Shown here: positions 26,368 through 35,535 of the stretch, one piece after another
How the letters are laid out: the number at the start of each line of letters is the position of its first letter
Numbering within the stretch: the first letter of the stretch is position 1
DNA from: Echinicola sp. 20G
GTDB lineage: Bacteria > Bacteroidota > Bacteroidia > Cytophagales > Cyclobacteriaceae
NCBI RefSeq assembly: GCF_015533855.1
Contig: NZ_AP024154.1
Location: 1,305,001-1,369,000 of the forward strand
DNA length: 64,000 nucleotides
Direction of reading: 5' to 3'
Translations under genes and position numbers: made by a program
Notes under the pieces: model-generated
The model's database searches: none
What the model saw: only the letters and a program-made list of their open reading frames with translations
Told to the model about the DNA's origin: nothing

Positions 26368-28683
26368 TCAAGAAGCCCATTTCTGGAAAAGCTGTCCAAG
26401 AATATTTACTGTTTCTTTGGAGGCAAGATTAGGCTTCAGCGCTGTATCGGATATTCCGGAAACAACCCTCGAAATATTGTGGTCTACTTCACCTTTTTTT
26501 GCCCAAGTGTTGGATTTAGCAGCGGTGAGGTAAACGGAAAAATTATGGTGCCCTGAACCAGGTCTTTCACCGATAATGTGCAAAATACTCTTGCAGGTAT
26601 CATCTTGCTCACCAAATAGCACTTCACCACAAGCATAACCGGCACGCACCCGACCATGACGGATCACGATGTTTTGATCTGCAACCTGATAGCCACTAAC
26701 TGCTAAGTCTTGCTTGAGTTGTTTCAAAAAAGCATCCAGATGTCCCTGATCCATTAAGGCTCTTGCATTGAGCCCATCAGAAATAACAATCTGCACATTG
26801 GGAACATTTTTATCCCACGAAGATTTCAAAGAGCCCAGCTGCGCTAAAGCCTTCTTACTTAATTCTTCGCCAGATTCAGGGTGATAAACATAATCCTTTC
26901 GGTCTTTGGAAAGGGTGATAATTGGTATGGCAGCTGGAATTCCCTTTACAAAGCTGTCAGGCATCTCGGTCCACAAACTGACTTTGGCATCCTCGTATAA
27001 ACTGACGACTTGATTGGCCAGTTGAGGCTCCAACTCCCAAATATTTTCACCATAACCTTCAGCTATAGGAACTCCCCTTTCGCGTATGGCTACAATCGTC
27101 CTTTTTCCATCCGCATAGATTTCCTCTCGGCTTCTTAAATCACCTTTGGCCAAGCAATATTGGTAATAAACCCAAACCGGATCTCCAAAATGAACTGTGG
27201 GTTGATTGTCCGAACCAATCACGCCAATGCGCTTGAAGAAATCCCACATCGCATCATTTACCTTATAGCCAAATTTCTCCCTAACGCGAACATGATCGCT
27301 AAATGAAGTGGTCAAATAGCTAAGCATGGGATCATTTTTGGTAGGCAAAGCCATCAAATATGCTGGATTGGCCGGCATAATCTCATCAATACACCATTCT
27401 AGGTCTTCCAGATCCACATCCATATGCAAAGTGGAACACACATCCAAACCAATGCACAGCCCATGCAGTTTCCCCATCAACGTATCCTCCAAACAGCACC
27501 GTACCAATTGTTCCTTCGATTTAAAAACTTCCGGACCGATAAACCCTGCCACATCATTCACATGTACCCAAGGCTGTTGCTCAACTGTTTTCCCTTCACC
27601 CAATTTTTCTTTTAATGCTCTCACAAAACCGTATTTTCTGGATTCATGCAGCACCATATCGAAGCCTTTCCCATGGCCATTGGTAAAATCTGCCCCTTGG
27701 CCAGTTTCAGCATAAAGACCATATTGACCATTTCTCTTGGACATATGCTCCAGCATCTTATCGATGGTCACATCAAAAGTTCGGTTGGCATCGTCCGTCC
27801 CTGCCAAACTTTGGAACCAAATCCCGGTGGTTCCGGCTTGCTGTTCTTCCACTTCGGCTTGCACATCGATATGAGAAAGCACACAATTGGACATGGTATG
27901 CTCCAAACCAAAAGTGACCAAAATATCAAATAAAGCCTTTTCTATCTTAGCTACAGAGTCTACCTCACTGGAAACAGGGTTTGTCCCCAACACCAAATCA
28001 CCCACGCCATAGGACCAAGCATCAAAAACCTGCCAAATAATATCCTCAGGATTATCTGTTGGAGAATTGGGTTGAACACGGGCACTCATATATCCTTTAC
28101 TTCCAATCTTGCTATTCGGAAGGGGATTGAAGATTTTCTGGCTCGCTTGTATCAGTTCTTCATTGCTCATCAACTTCACCACACAGCCAATCACATCACT
28201 GCTCAGCCCCGGCATGATGGCTTTAATATCCACTTCATTGGCCGCTAGTAAAAATTCCTTCAGATCACCTACTGTCCAATTCTCCAAGGACTGCCTTTGA
28301 CCCTCTTCGGTAGTTTCCAAAATCAAATTATACAGTTCATCTTGATAGATACTATGGGCATTGATATCCTGAAGTCGCGTATTGGCCAAAAGCTGTCGGG
28401 CATGTTTTCTACTGGCTTCATCTTTGGCCGCAATGCCCAAAGTAAGATCACCTTCTTTGAACTCATTGGCAGCGCCGATCAGTTGACGATAAAGATCAAG
28501 ATCAAAATTTCCCTTTTTTCGAATGACATAGCCAAAAAGGTCCTCTTCACTTTTGGGGGGTGAAACCTTTACAGAAAGAGGTGAAATTTTAGTATTGCCC
28601 AAAGCAAAAGCATCCATGCCTCCAAAAATCAACATGGATGAACTTAACATTCCCGATCTTTTCAAAAACTCTTTTCTAGTCAT
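26368..28683 (-). CDS. eutBC: Single-chain ethanolamine ammonia-lyase (EutB-EutC fusion) with signal-like N-terminus
   Basis: 771 residues joining both subunits of adenosylcobalamin-dependent ethanolamine ammonia-lyase, which forms acetaldehyde and ammonia. The EutB part (about 45-480) keeps residues aligned with the known active site: R202 and Q204 in ARVQPNSPTD, N235 in GTNPVSS, E326 in YAETGQG and D414 in GLDVCSTLHMD. The EutC part (about 560-771) contains VQIVISDGLNARAL, RHGRVRAG, and IIGERPGSGHHNFSVYLT. The first 30 residues, TRKEFLKRSG plus a hydrophobic stretch ending AFALG, look like a Tat-type signal with RK for RR. No eut regulator, microcompartment shell or reactivase gene is near. 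Two separate genes are usual, so the fusion is notable. Confidence 0.9.
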   Translation of the reverse strand: MTRKEFLKRSGMLSSSMLIFGGMDAFALGNTKISPLSVKVSPPKSEEDLFGYVIRKKGNFDLDLYRQLIGAANEFKEGDLTLGIAAKDEASRKHARQLLANTRLQDINAHSIYQDELYNLILETTEEGQRQSLENWTVGDLKEFLLAANEVDIKAIMPGLSSDVIGCVVKLMSNEELIQASQKIFNPLPNSKIGSKGYMSARVQPNSPTDNPEDIIWQVFDAWSYGVGDLVLGTNPVSSEVDSVAKIEKALFDILVTFGLEHTMSNCVLSHIDVQAEVEEQQAGTTGIWFQSLAGTDDANRTFDVTIDKMLEHMSKRNGQYGLYAETGQGADFTNGHGKGFDMVLHESRKYGFVRALKEKLGEGKTVEQQPWVHVNDVAGFIGPEVFKSKEQLVRCCLEDTLMGKLHGLCIGLDVCSTLHMDVDLEDLEWCIDEIMPANPAYLMALPTKNDPMLSYLTTSFSDHVRVREKFGYKVNDAMWDFFKRIGVIGSDNQPTVHFGDPVWVYYQYCLAKGDLRSREEIYADGKRTIVAIRERGVPIAEGYGENIWELEPQLANQVVSLYEDAKVSLWTEMPDSFVKGIPAAIPIITLSKDRKDYVYHPESGEELSKKALAQLGSLKSSWDKNVPNVQIVISDGLNARALMDQGHLDAFLKQLKQDLAVSGYQVADQNIVIRHGRVRAGYACGEVLFGEQDDTCKSILHIIGERPGSGHHNFSVYLTAAKSNTWAKKGEVDHNISRVVSGISDTALKPNLASKETVNILGQLFQKWAS

Positions 28684-28853
28684 ACCAGCTATACTTGTTT
28701 ACTGTTTATGGTAAATCCAGGAATTTTGGGCAAAGGAATTTATACATCCCTTTTGGATACATAATATAAACATATTAGGTGTCAGTGCATAGAATAAAAA
28801 GTACAAAAACTGATATTTGCGGCAATTGATGCAAAACTGGTTAGAAATTAAAC

Positions 28854-29840
28854 TTATAGTAAAAATCCATTTTCATCCTTTATAGCTGATGGAATATCAA
28901 TGTCATCAATCATCTCTCTTAAGTCAATTTCTATTCCACGGGAAATAGAAGTAATCGGTACATCATTATAGGTTCCTTCAAATGGATTTTCAGAGTAATC
29001 TCCTATTTTTTCCATCAGGAAGAAAACCCAAATCAGCAAGGCTGAGATAAAAGGTCCAGCCCAATAAATCCAAGACTCGCTATGATTGAAAACATTCAGT
29101 AATCCAAAAGGGACAAAGGCACAAAAAACAAATGTAAGCCACACCGCTGTAGAAGCATATTGCCGTGGAAATGGGAAATTTTTGATCCGTTCAGACTTTC
29201 CTTGATCTTCATAAAAACTCCTTAGTAATTGGTGGAATTCCATATGTCTAAAATCCTCGAAGTAATTCAAATCTTTTAACTCCTGAAGTCTTTCTGCCTG
29301 AATGCGCATAATCTGGGTGGCTGTATTGGTTTTACCTTCCACCCTGTCCAATTCCGCTTTTGAAATATATTTGGAGAGCTCTGATTCTAACTTATCCGTA
29401 TAATCTTCACAAACTGTGGGAGCATAAAGCTCATTCAAACGCTGTCGCTGATGCTCCCATTCTTTGCTCAATCGAAGCTGATGTCTCAAAGCAACCAACC
29501 AAGCAATATGTCGATAGATTAATTCTTTTTTTATCTTTTCATCACCTTCTCCTTGTACAAAAGCAACCGCAGCAGCACCAAATGTCCTACTATTATTGAC
29601 GATGCTGCCCCATATCTTTCTTGCTTCCCAGGTTCGATCATATGAACTGTTGTTTTTAAACCCTAGGTAAAAAGCCACTGCTATACCAATTATACTGATA
29701 GGCTGCCAAGGAATGGCAATATCCACTTTCAGAAAGTAAAAAAGTAAGTAAATAACCATTGAATAGATAAACCCTAAGATAAATGGCTTTTTGGACCAGT
29801 TGAAGGTCATCCAAAAGCTATAGTTCCTTTTTATATACAT
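28854..29840 (-). CDS. Bestrophin-family anion channel
   Basis: 328 residues with four hydrophobic segments: FILGFIYSMVIYLLFYFLKV and ISIIGIAVAFYLGFKNN near the N-terminus, and AVWLTFVFCAFVPFGLLN and FISALLIWVFFLMEKIGDYS near the C-terminus. The block FKNNSSYDRTWEARKIWG and the late ENPFEGTYNDVPITSISRGIE are signatures of bacterial bestrophins (UPF0187), pentameric channels that conduct anions or cations. Inner membrane. The gene stands alone between the EutBC gene and an alcohol dehydrogenase gene, with gaps of 156-170 bases on both sides. Selectivity cannot be read. Confidence 0.92.
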   Translation of the reverse strand: MYIKRNYSFWMTFNWSKKPFILGFIYSMVIYLLFYFLKVDIAIPWQPISIIGIAVAFYLGFKNNSSYDRTWEARKIWGSIVNNSRTFGAAAVAFVQGEGDEKIKKELIYRHIAWLVALRHQLRLSKEWEHQRQRLNELYAPTVCEDYTDKLESELSKYISKAELDRVEGKTNTATQIMRIQAERLQELKDLNYFEDFRHMEFHQLLRSFYEDQGKSERIKNFPFPRQYASTAVWLTFVFCAFVPFGLLNVFNHSESWIYWAGPFISALLIWVFFLMEKIGDYSENPFEGTYNDVPITSISRGIEIDLREMIDDIDIPSAIKDENGFLL

Positions 29841-29937
29841 CGCGTTTTAATTTTATCATTAGCTTATTTACCTCAATAATAATAACCATAAATCCTAAAT
29901 TTTCAGCTATTTAAGCTTTGATATCTAGTTACAAAAA

Positions 29938-29964
29938 GAGCTTGCCCCGGTTGGAGGCAAGCTC
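29938..29964 (-). terminator. Rho-independent terminator of the alcohol dehydrogenase gene
   Basis: Perfect 9-bp stem GAGCTTGCC / GGCAAGCTC with a 9-base loop, followed on the minus strand by TTTTTGT. It lies 33 bases after the stop at 29997. Confidence 0.9.
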
Positions 29965-29996
29965 TATGAAGTATTCTGTTTTTTTCTTTCAAAAAT

Positions 29997-31157
29997 TTAA
30001 TAAGCCATTTCCACGATTTTCTCCACATCCTCAGGATTCAGGTCTTTATGTTCACCAAGACCTAACCAACCTCTTTCTGTAAACCGCCGAGCTATCTCTT
30101 TTGCTGTATTTTCATAATCAGAAACATATGCGGAGAGTTTGGTATCAATACCTAAAGACTGAAAGAATTCATCAGTTTTGCTGATCCCAGCTGTGGCTTT
30201 TTCCTCTATTGTTCCTTCTGTGATGCCCCAAACCCGCTCCGCGTACTGAGCGATCTTTTCTTTCTTTTTTTCAAATCCATACTGGTAATGGCTAGATGCC
30301 AAGATCGCCAAAGTCCTCGCATGGTCAATGCCATACAAGGCGGTCAATTCATGACCCATTGCATGGATGGCCCAATCGGTAGGTACTCCCTTTTGGATCA
30401 AGCCATTCAAGGCCATGGTGCAGCACCACATAAAATTGGCAGCAGCTTCATAATCGCTAGGATCATTCATCACCCTTGGTCCCACTTCAATCAAAGTCTG
30501 TAAGATCCCTTCTGCAAAACGGTCCTGTAAGTATGCTCCTGCAGGATAAGTCATGTATTGCTCCAACACATGGGTAAATGCATCTGTGATGCCATTGGCA
30601 ATTTGTCTTTCTGGAAGTGACTTTATCACGCTTGGATCAAGGATGGAAAACTGTGGAAAAAGGCCAGGGCCTCCCATGCCCAGTTTTTCCTTGGTTTCTT
30701 TATTGGAAATCACCGAACCGGAATTGGATTCCGAACCTGTCGCTGGAATGGTCAATACGGTACCAAATGGCAAACCTTTTTCTGTTCTGATTTTATTGGC
30801 CAGAATATCCCAAGGCTCCTTTCCATCATACAAAGCAGCGGAGCTTAAAAACTTGGTCGCATCTATCACTGACCCTCCTCCTACAGCCAGCATAAAAGTG
30901 ATACTTTCTTTCTTGATCAACTCTAATGCCGGCAACAAACCGTGATATTCAGGATTGGCAGGAATGCCTCCAAATTCAACTACCTCAAAACCTTTTAAGG
31001 CCTCCAAGACACTTTCGTAAATACCATTCTTTTTGATACTTCCTCCTCCATAGGTCATTAAAACCTTTGCTCCTTCAGGAATTTCACCAGCCAGCTTACT
31101 GATCTGACCTTTTCCAAAAATGATCTTTGTTGGATTTTTAAATTCAAAATTCTGCAT
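29997..31157 (-). CDS. Iron-containing alcohol dehydrogenase (YqhD/BdhA-like)
   Basis: 386 residues. The N-terminus MQNFEFKNPTKIIFGKGQI and the GGGS motifs (TYGGGSIKKNG and AVGGGSVIDATKFLS) form the NAD(P)-binding part. The metal site uses D and H of ITDAFTHVLEQY, the helix DWAIHAMGHELTA and the GIDHARTLA histidine. This is the YqhD/butanol-dehydrogenase group, which reduces short and medium aldehydes with NADPH. It could dispose of acetaldehyde, for example from the ethanolamine ammonia-lyase two genes away, but the bestrophin gene and large gaps separate them. Cytoplasmic, full length, single-gene unit with a strong terminator. Confidence 0.93.
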   Translation of the reverse strand: MQNFEFKNPTKIIFGKGQISKLAGEIPEGAKVLMTYGGGSIKKNGIYESVLEALKGFEVVEFGGIPANPEYHGLLPALELIKKESITFMLAVGGGSVIDATKFLSSAALYDGKEPWDILANKIRTEKGLPFGTVLTIPATGSESNSGSVISNKETKEKLGMGGPGLFPQFSILDPSVIKSLPERQIANGITDAFTHVLEQYMTYPAGAYLQDRFAEGILQTLIEVGPRVMNDPSDYEAAANFMWCCTMALNGLIQKGVPTDWAIHAMGHELTALYGIDHARTLAILASSHYQYGFEKKKEKIAQYAERVWGITEGTIEEKATAGISKTDEFFQSLGIDTKLSAYVSDYENTAKEIARRFTERGWLGLGEHKDLNPEDVEKIVEMAY

Positions 31158-31262
31158 ATTGATTCAATAGTCTTTTATCAAATTCTTATCATCACATTTT
31201 TAACCCATTGGGTCAATTCTAATAACAATCTAGGAATTGATTAGTTCATAAGAAAAAGTCCC

Positions 31263-31985
31263 TTACTTGGGATATTGTTTCTTTGCCCACGCGATAACTT
31301 GAACTCCTGGTGAATATTGTTTTAGGTTTGGAGCAGAATTCAAGAGCGACTTAAATTTCGGGTAATTGAAATTTATTTCATTCATATCGACTTCGTAAAT
31401 AGGCCATTCAATATGATGAATATCAAACTCGTTTATTGCTTTATCTGTATCCTGAAAAAGTACATATCTTTCCGTTAACCATTTTTCCAGCTTTGTTTTT
31501 TCCGCTTTTGGATCTTCTATTTTAAACGTTAGATGAATAAAATCATTAGATACCGAATTATTGTTAATGAAACTTCCATTATTCCGTTTTATCTTGGAGT
31601 ATCGATATGGTAAGTCAGATAGAAACTTGGCAACATGGCATGAAATCAATTTACCCCCTTCAATACTCAAAAAGTAGACTCCAGGCCTTCCCCTATACCT
31701 CACATAGGTTCTAATATTCAATTCATGGAAATTAGAAATCGGTGGAAATGAAGGCAAATTTCGTGTTCGAATTCTTTCCATTGTAAATGCTACTACTGAA
31801 ACCCAAGCCTCATTTTCAAATAAATCAATTTCTAAATCTTCTGGGACTAAGTTTTTCAATTGATTAACATCTACTTTCCAATGCAGAAATATCGCATTGT
31901 TCCACTCTTGATAATAACTCCAATTGCCCTCGGGCAATTTAAATGTCCGATGCTCTACATTTTTTAAGATTTCTGTAATACGCAT
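31263..31985 (-). CDS. DUF2071 (YqjF-like) protein
   Basis: About 240 residues from ATG 31985. The longer frame starts at a GTG inside the terminator hairpin of the upstream gene, so the shorter start is better. The family pattern is clear: NAIFLHWKVDVNQLKNLVPE, then DLFENEAWVSVVAFTMERIR, NIRTYVRYRGRPGVYFLSIE, and a C-terminal VYEVDMNE-type end. DUF2071 proteins have an acetoacetate-decarboxylase-like fold; no reaction is established. The gene must have its own promoter close to or overlapping the terminator just upstream. Confidence 0.85.
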   Translation of the reverse strand: MRITEILKNVEHRTFKLPEGNWSYYQEWNNAIFLHWKVDVNQLKNLVPEDLEIDLFENEAWVSVVAFTMERIRTRNLPSFPPISNFHELNIRTYVRYRGRPGVYFLSIEGGKLISCHVAKFLSDLPYRYSKIKRNNGSFINNNSVSNDFIHLTFKIEDPKAEKTKLEKWLTERYVLFQDTDKAINEFDIHHIEWPIYEVDMNEINFNYPKFKSLLNSAPNLKQYSPGVQVIAWAKKQYPK

Positions 31986-32000
31986 TATTAAATTAAGATA

Positions 32001-32030
32001 AAAAACAACCCGCACTTTCGATGCGGGTTG
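32001..32030 (-). terminator. Rho-independent terminator at the end of the fad operon
   Basis: On the minus strand a perfect 9-bp stem, CAACCCGCA / TGCGGGTTG with a 7-base loop, is followed by TTTTT. It lies about 34 bases after the fadE stop and ends the fadN-fadA-fadE transcript. Confidence 0.9.
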
Positions 32031-32063
32031 GAATTATAATTGATACTTACAATGGGTTACTTG

Positions 32064-33866
32064 CTACTCAAAATAAGGATATTTGCCCTTTCCCATCATA
32101 TCATCGGCAATCTGTCTTCTTAGCTCCTTAGTATTGACTGGATCCATTTTGGTAAATCGCTTTAACCCCATCAGCATGACTTTTTGCTCATCTCCAGAAG
32201 TAAATGCTGCAATGGCTTCCTTACCTGCCGCATTGATTTTATCCACCGCTTCTGAGAGATACACCTGCACCATAGCAATCTGCTGCTTGCAGGCTGTCTC
32301 ACCTTGAATTCCCACACGCTTTTCTGTCCTTAACAATGCTGACTCTACGGCATAAATCTCAATCATAATATCAGCTAAGTTCATCATGATTTCCTGCTCC
32401 TCTTCTATCTTGGCTTGCAGCACCATCGCTGCTTTTCCTCCAATCATAAGGAACACTTTTTTCAACTTCTTCAAAACATCTTTTTCCGCAGCAAATAATA
32501 CTGAAGTGTCCACCATTTCAAATGAAGGTACAGATGTCAATTCATCAGCCACTGCCATGGCCGGCTCAAAGAGATTGACCTCTCCTTTCATGGCCCGCTT
32601 CAAAAGCATCCCAACCATCAACATGCGATTGATTTCGTTGGTCCCTTCATAAATTCTGGAAATCCGCGCATCTCGATAAGCCCTTTCCATCGGCGCATCT
32701 GCTGAATAGCCCATGCCTCCATACACCTGAACACCCTCATCCACCACATAATCCAATACTTCAGAGCCATGTATTTTTGCAATCGCGCATTCCATGGCAA
32801 ACTGCTCCACTCCTTTCAATTTGGCTTGGTTCACTTCCATGCCATCACCTATCAGCGCGTCGATACGGTCTTCTATATCTTGCCCTAATCGATAACACAA
32901 CGATTCACTGACATAAGTCTTGATCGCCATTTCTGCTAGTTTGGACTTTATGGCTCCAAAAGTATTGATAGACACACCAAACTGTTTTCTTTCTGAGGAA
33001 TAGGTCAGCGCATTTTTGATCACTTGTCTACAACCTCCCAACACACCAGCTCCTAGTTTTACCCTGCCAATGTTAAGGATATTCACCGCGATCTTAAATC
33101 CGTTTTGACGGTCAGATAGCATGTTCTCCACTGGCACCTTACAATCATTAAAGAAGACCTGACGCGTTGAAGAACCTTTGATACCCATCTTCTTCTCTTC
33201 TTCATTCATGGTGATCCCACCAAAGTCCTTTTCTACAATAAAAGCGGTCAGATTTTTATCATCCTCAATCTTTGCAAAGACTATAAACAAGTCCGCAAAT
33301 CCACCATTTGAGATCCACATCTTTTGTCCATTCAGTAGATAATGCTGACCATCAGCAGTCAAAGTCGCTTTGGTCTTGCCACTATTCGCATCAGAACCCG
33401 CATCTGGCTCCGTCAGACAATAACAAGCAGCCCATTCGCCAGTGGCCAGTTTGGGCAAGTACTTTTGCTTTTGCTCTTCCGTTCCGTAAAAGAGAATGGG
33501 CAAAGTACCGATCCCAGTATGTGCACCATAAGTGGTGGAAAATGATCCCGCAGCACCAATGATATCCGCTATCAACATGGAGGTATTGAAACTCATCCCC
33601 AAACCTTGATAAGATTCTGGCACAGAAATGCCCAACAGTCCAAGTTCACCAGCCTTTTTCAAAATACCAGGAACCAAGTCCGGATTTTTCATGCTGTCAA
33701 TTTCCTCTATGTGCGGCAATATCTCCGTATCAATAAAATCCTGACAAGCCTGTGCCATCATGCGTTGCTCTTCCGAGAATTCTGCCGGAATAAAAATGTC
33801 CTTGGCAGCAGTGTCCCTAACGAGAAACTCCCCACCATTTATGCTGTCTTTTTTTGTTGTTTCCAT
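32064..33866 (-). CDS. fadE: Acyl-CoA dehydrogenase (FadE type)
   Basis: 600 residues, the long acyl-CoA dehydrogenase class that carries an extra C-terminal helical domain. It oxidises acyl-CoA to trans-2-enoyl-CoA using FAD and electron-transfer flavoprotein. Motifs: CYCLTEPDAGSD and KMWISNGGFADLF (flavin and substrate loop), ITAFGVSINTFG-like helix region, and RDARISRIYEGTNEI with the presumed catalytic glutamate in YEGTNE. Cytoplasmic. It is the last gene of a fadN-fadA-fadE operon in the order known from Bacillus subtilis. A 43-base gap, which is the right arm of the small four-helix-bundle element, separates it from the preceding gene. Confidence 0.93.
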   Translation of the reverse strand: METTKKDSINGGEFLVRDTAAKDIFIPAEFSEEQRMMAQACQDFIDTEILPHIEEIDSMKNPDLVPGILKKAGELGLLGISVPESYQGLGMSFNTSMLIADIIGAAGSFSTTYGAHTGIGTLPILFYGTEEQKQKYLPKLATGEWAACYCLTEPDAGSDANSGKTKATLTADGQHYLLNGQKMWISNGGFADLFIVFAKIEDDKNLTAFIVEKDFGGITMNEEEKKMGIKGSSTRQVFFNDCKVPVENMLSDRQNGFKIAVNILNIGRVKLGAGVLGGCRQVIKNALTYSSERKQFGVSINTFGAIKSKLAEMAIKTYVSESLCYRLGQDIEDRIDALIGDGMEVNQAKLKGVEQFAMECAIAKIHGSEVLDYVVDEGVQVYGGMGYSADAPMERAYRDARISRIYEGTNEINRMLMVGMLLKRAMKGEVNLFEPAMAVADELTSVPSFEMVDTSVLFAAEKDVLKKLKKVFLMIGGKAAMVLQAKIEEEQEIMMNLADIMIEIYAVESALLRTEKRVGIQGETACKQQIAMVQVYLSEAVDKINAAGKEAIAAFTSGDEQKVMLMGLKRFTKMDPVNTKELRRQIADDMMGKGKYPYFE

Positions 33867-33867
33867 T

Positions 33868-34343
33868 GTATTTTAGATTTTAGATATAAGACTTTAGACA
33901 CTAGACCAATTAGTTTTCAAACTTTAGAATCAGTGAATAAAGCATCTTTTGTAATTCATTGACTTCTTCTGATAGTATATTAAAATCATTACTTTCAATA
34001 AATTTGAGTTCTTTTGCAACAATTAGTTGAGTTTCCAACTCACAAATAGATCCGTGAGAAACAACCAAAAATTGAGCAAACTCCCTATCACTTTTTCTAC
34101 CAGCTCCCTCTGATATATTGGAAGGGACTGAAATTGCACATCTTCTAATTTGAGATGTTAAACCAAACTTTTCTTCAGAAGGAAAAAATGCTGAAATCCT
34201 GTATATTTCTACGGTCAATTTCAATGATCTTTGCCATACTTTAAACTCTTTGTAGTTATGCATAACACAATTGTTTTAGTTAAAAAATAATGTATCCTGT
34301 TTGAAAATTTATCTGAAGTCTATCGTCTCGAGTCTAGTATCTA
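33868..34343 (-). mobile_element. IVS-like element 1: four-helix-bundle gene between inverted TAGAC heptads
   Basis: The complete gap between fadA and fadE is one unit of about 470 bases. Left arm 34311-34343 and right arm 33874-33907 are built of degenerate 7-base repeats (TAGACNN on the plus strand of the right arm, complementary in the left). Aligned as an inverted pair they agree at about 21 of 33 positions. The ORF lies between them with a short leader, TTTTTTAACTAAAACAAT, that recurs in element 2. The fadA stop codon TAG is part of the arm. The layout copies the intervening sequences of 23S rRNA genes, in which a stem formed by flanking repeats encloses a similar ORF. Confidence 0.55.
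33910..34263 (-). CDS. Four-helix-bundle protein (23S rRNA IVS protein family), copy 1
   Basis: 117 residues of the S23/IVP family. Typical features are the start MHNYKEFKVWQRSLKL, the conserved arginine-rich turn SQIRRCAISVPSNISEGAGR and the late ELETQLIVAKEL. The family forms a pentameric helical bundle and is related to the bAvd accessory protein of diversity-generating retroelements; its cellular role is unclear. It is embedded between fadA and fadE with its own inverted flanking repeats, and is a paralog of the copy at 35.6-35.9 kb. There is no reverse transcriptase in the window. The gene is on the operon strand, so it is expressed with fad genes if the transcript continues through. Confidence 0.9.
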   Translation of the reverse strand: MHNYKEFKVWQRSLKLTVEIYRISAFFPSEEKFGLTSQIRRCAISVPSNISEGAGRKSDREFAQFLVVSHGSICELETQLIVAKELKFIESNDFNILSEEVNELQKMLYSLILKFEN

Positions 34344-35516
34344 TTTTAACAATTCAACCACTCCAGCTACGCCTTGGCCGCCGCCTACACAGGCAGTCAC
34401 TAGACCGTATTTTTGTTTTCTTCTGCGGAGTTCATTGATCATTTGCACGGTGAGCTTGGCACCTGTACAACCCAGCGGGTGTCCCAGCGCAACCGCTCCT
34501 CCGTTGACATTCACCATGTCAGGATCCATATCCAATGAACGGATCACTGCCAAGGCCTGAGCAGCAAATGCCTCATTCAATTCCACCAGACTGATATCAT
34601 TCATGCTCATTCCTGCTTGCTTCAAGGCTTTGGGTACCGCTTCTTTTGGACCTATGCCCATAATCCTTGGATCAACACCTGCCACAGAATAGCTTACCAA
34701 TCTCGCCACAGGCTCCAAATTCAACTCCTTGACCATTCTTTCGGACATTACCAAGGCAAAAGAAGCTCCATCAGAAGTTTGGGAAGAATTACCCGCTGTG
34801 ACCTGACCTCCTTGTTTGAAGGCTGGCTTTAGCTTGGACAAGGCTTCCATATTTGTTCCCGGCCGCGGACCTTCATCCGTATCCACTGTATAGGTCTTTT
34901 TCTTTCTTTTTCCAGATTCATCCACATAGGTTTCTTCCACTTGGATCGGTACAATTTCATCTTTGAACCTGCCTTCCTTTATGGCACTGATTGCCCTTTC
35001 GTGTGAGGTCACCGCAAATTGATCAGCATCTTCTCTCGATATATCATAATCCTTGGCCAACTCTTCGGCCGTCAAACCCATGCTGAGGTAATAATCAGGG
35101 TGCTCGGTAGCAATTTTCCAGTTAAGGGCGGTTTTGTAGCCCATCATGGGTACCATGGACATGGACTCTGTTCCACCAGCAATGATACAATCGGCCATTC
35201 CTGCTTTGATTTTGGCCGTGGCCAGGGCAATGGCTTCCAAACCTGATCCGCAATAACGATTGATGATAAAACCCGGAACTACCTTTCCCAAGGCCATCAG
35301 GGAAATCATCCTTCCCATTTGCATGCCTTGTTCTGCCTCAGGCACGGCATTACCCACGATCAAATCATCCACACGGCTGGGTTCCAAACCAGGTGTTTCC
35401 GCTAATAAATGTTTGATCACATCCGTGGCCATATCATCTGGCCGATAAAAGCGAAATCCACCCTTTTTGGCTTTTCCCACTGCTGTCCTATATCCATTAA
35501 CTATGTATGCTTCCAT
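34341..35516 (-). CDS. fadA: Acetyl-CoA acyltransferase (3-ketoacyl-CoA thiolase)
   Basis: 391 residues, a complete thiolase of the degradative type that cleaves 3-ketoacyl-CoA with CoA. The active-site cysteines are in INRYCGSGLEAIA (acyl-accepting, near residue 90) and TACVGGGQGVAG at the C-terminus, with the histidine in NGGAVALGHPLGCTGA. Cytoplasmic. It is the middle gene of the fad operon. Its start is preceded by the right arm of element 2, and its TAG stop codon is the first repeat of the left arm of element 1, so both boundaries of the gene touch elements. The reading frame is intact. Confidence 0.94.
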   Translation of the reverse strand: MEAYIVNGYRTAVGKAKKGGFRFYRPDDMATDVIKHLLAETPGLEPSRVDDLIVGNAVPEAEQGMQMGRMISLMALGKVVPGFIINRYCGSGLEAIALATAKIKAGMADCIIAGGTESMSMVPMMGYKTALNWKIATEHPDYYLSMGLTAEELAKDYDISREDADQFAVTSHERAISAIKEGRFKDEIVPIQVEETYVDESGKRKKKTYTVDTDEGPRPGTNMEALSKLKPAFKQGGQVTAGNSSQTSDGASFALVMSERMVKELNLEPVARLVSYSVAGVDPRIMGIGPKEAVPKALKQAGMSMNDISLVELNEAFAAQALAVIRSLDMDPDMVNVNGGAVALGHPLGCTGAKLTVQMINELRRRKQKYGLVTACVGGGQGVAGVVELLK

Positions 35517-35535
35517 GTCGTTTTGTTTTAAATTT

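Noticed and set aside
26368..31157. A eut utilisation operon or microcompartment
   Set aside because: Only the fused EutBC gene is present. The bestrophin and alcohol dehydrogenase are separate units with their own gaps and terminator, and no shell, reactivase or regulator genes are seen.
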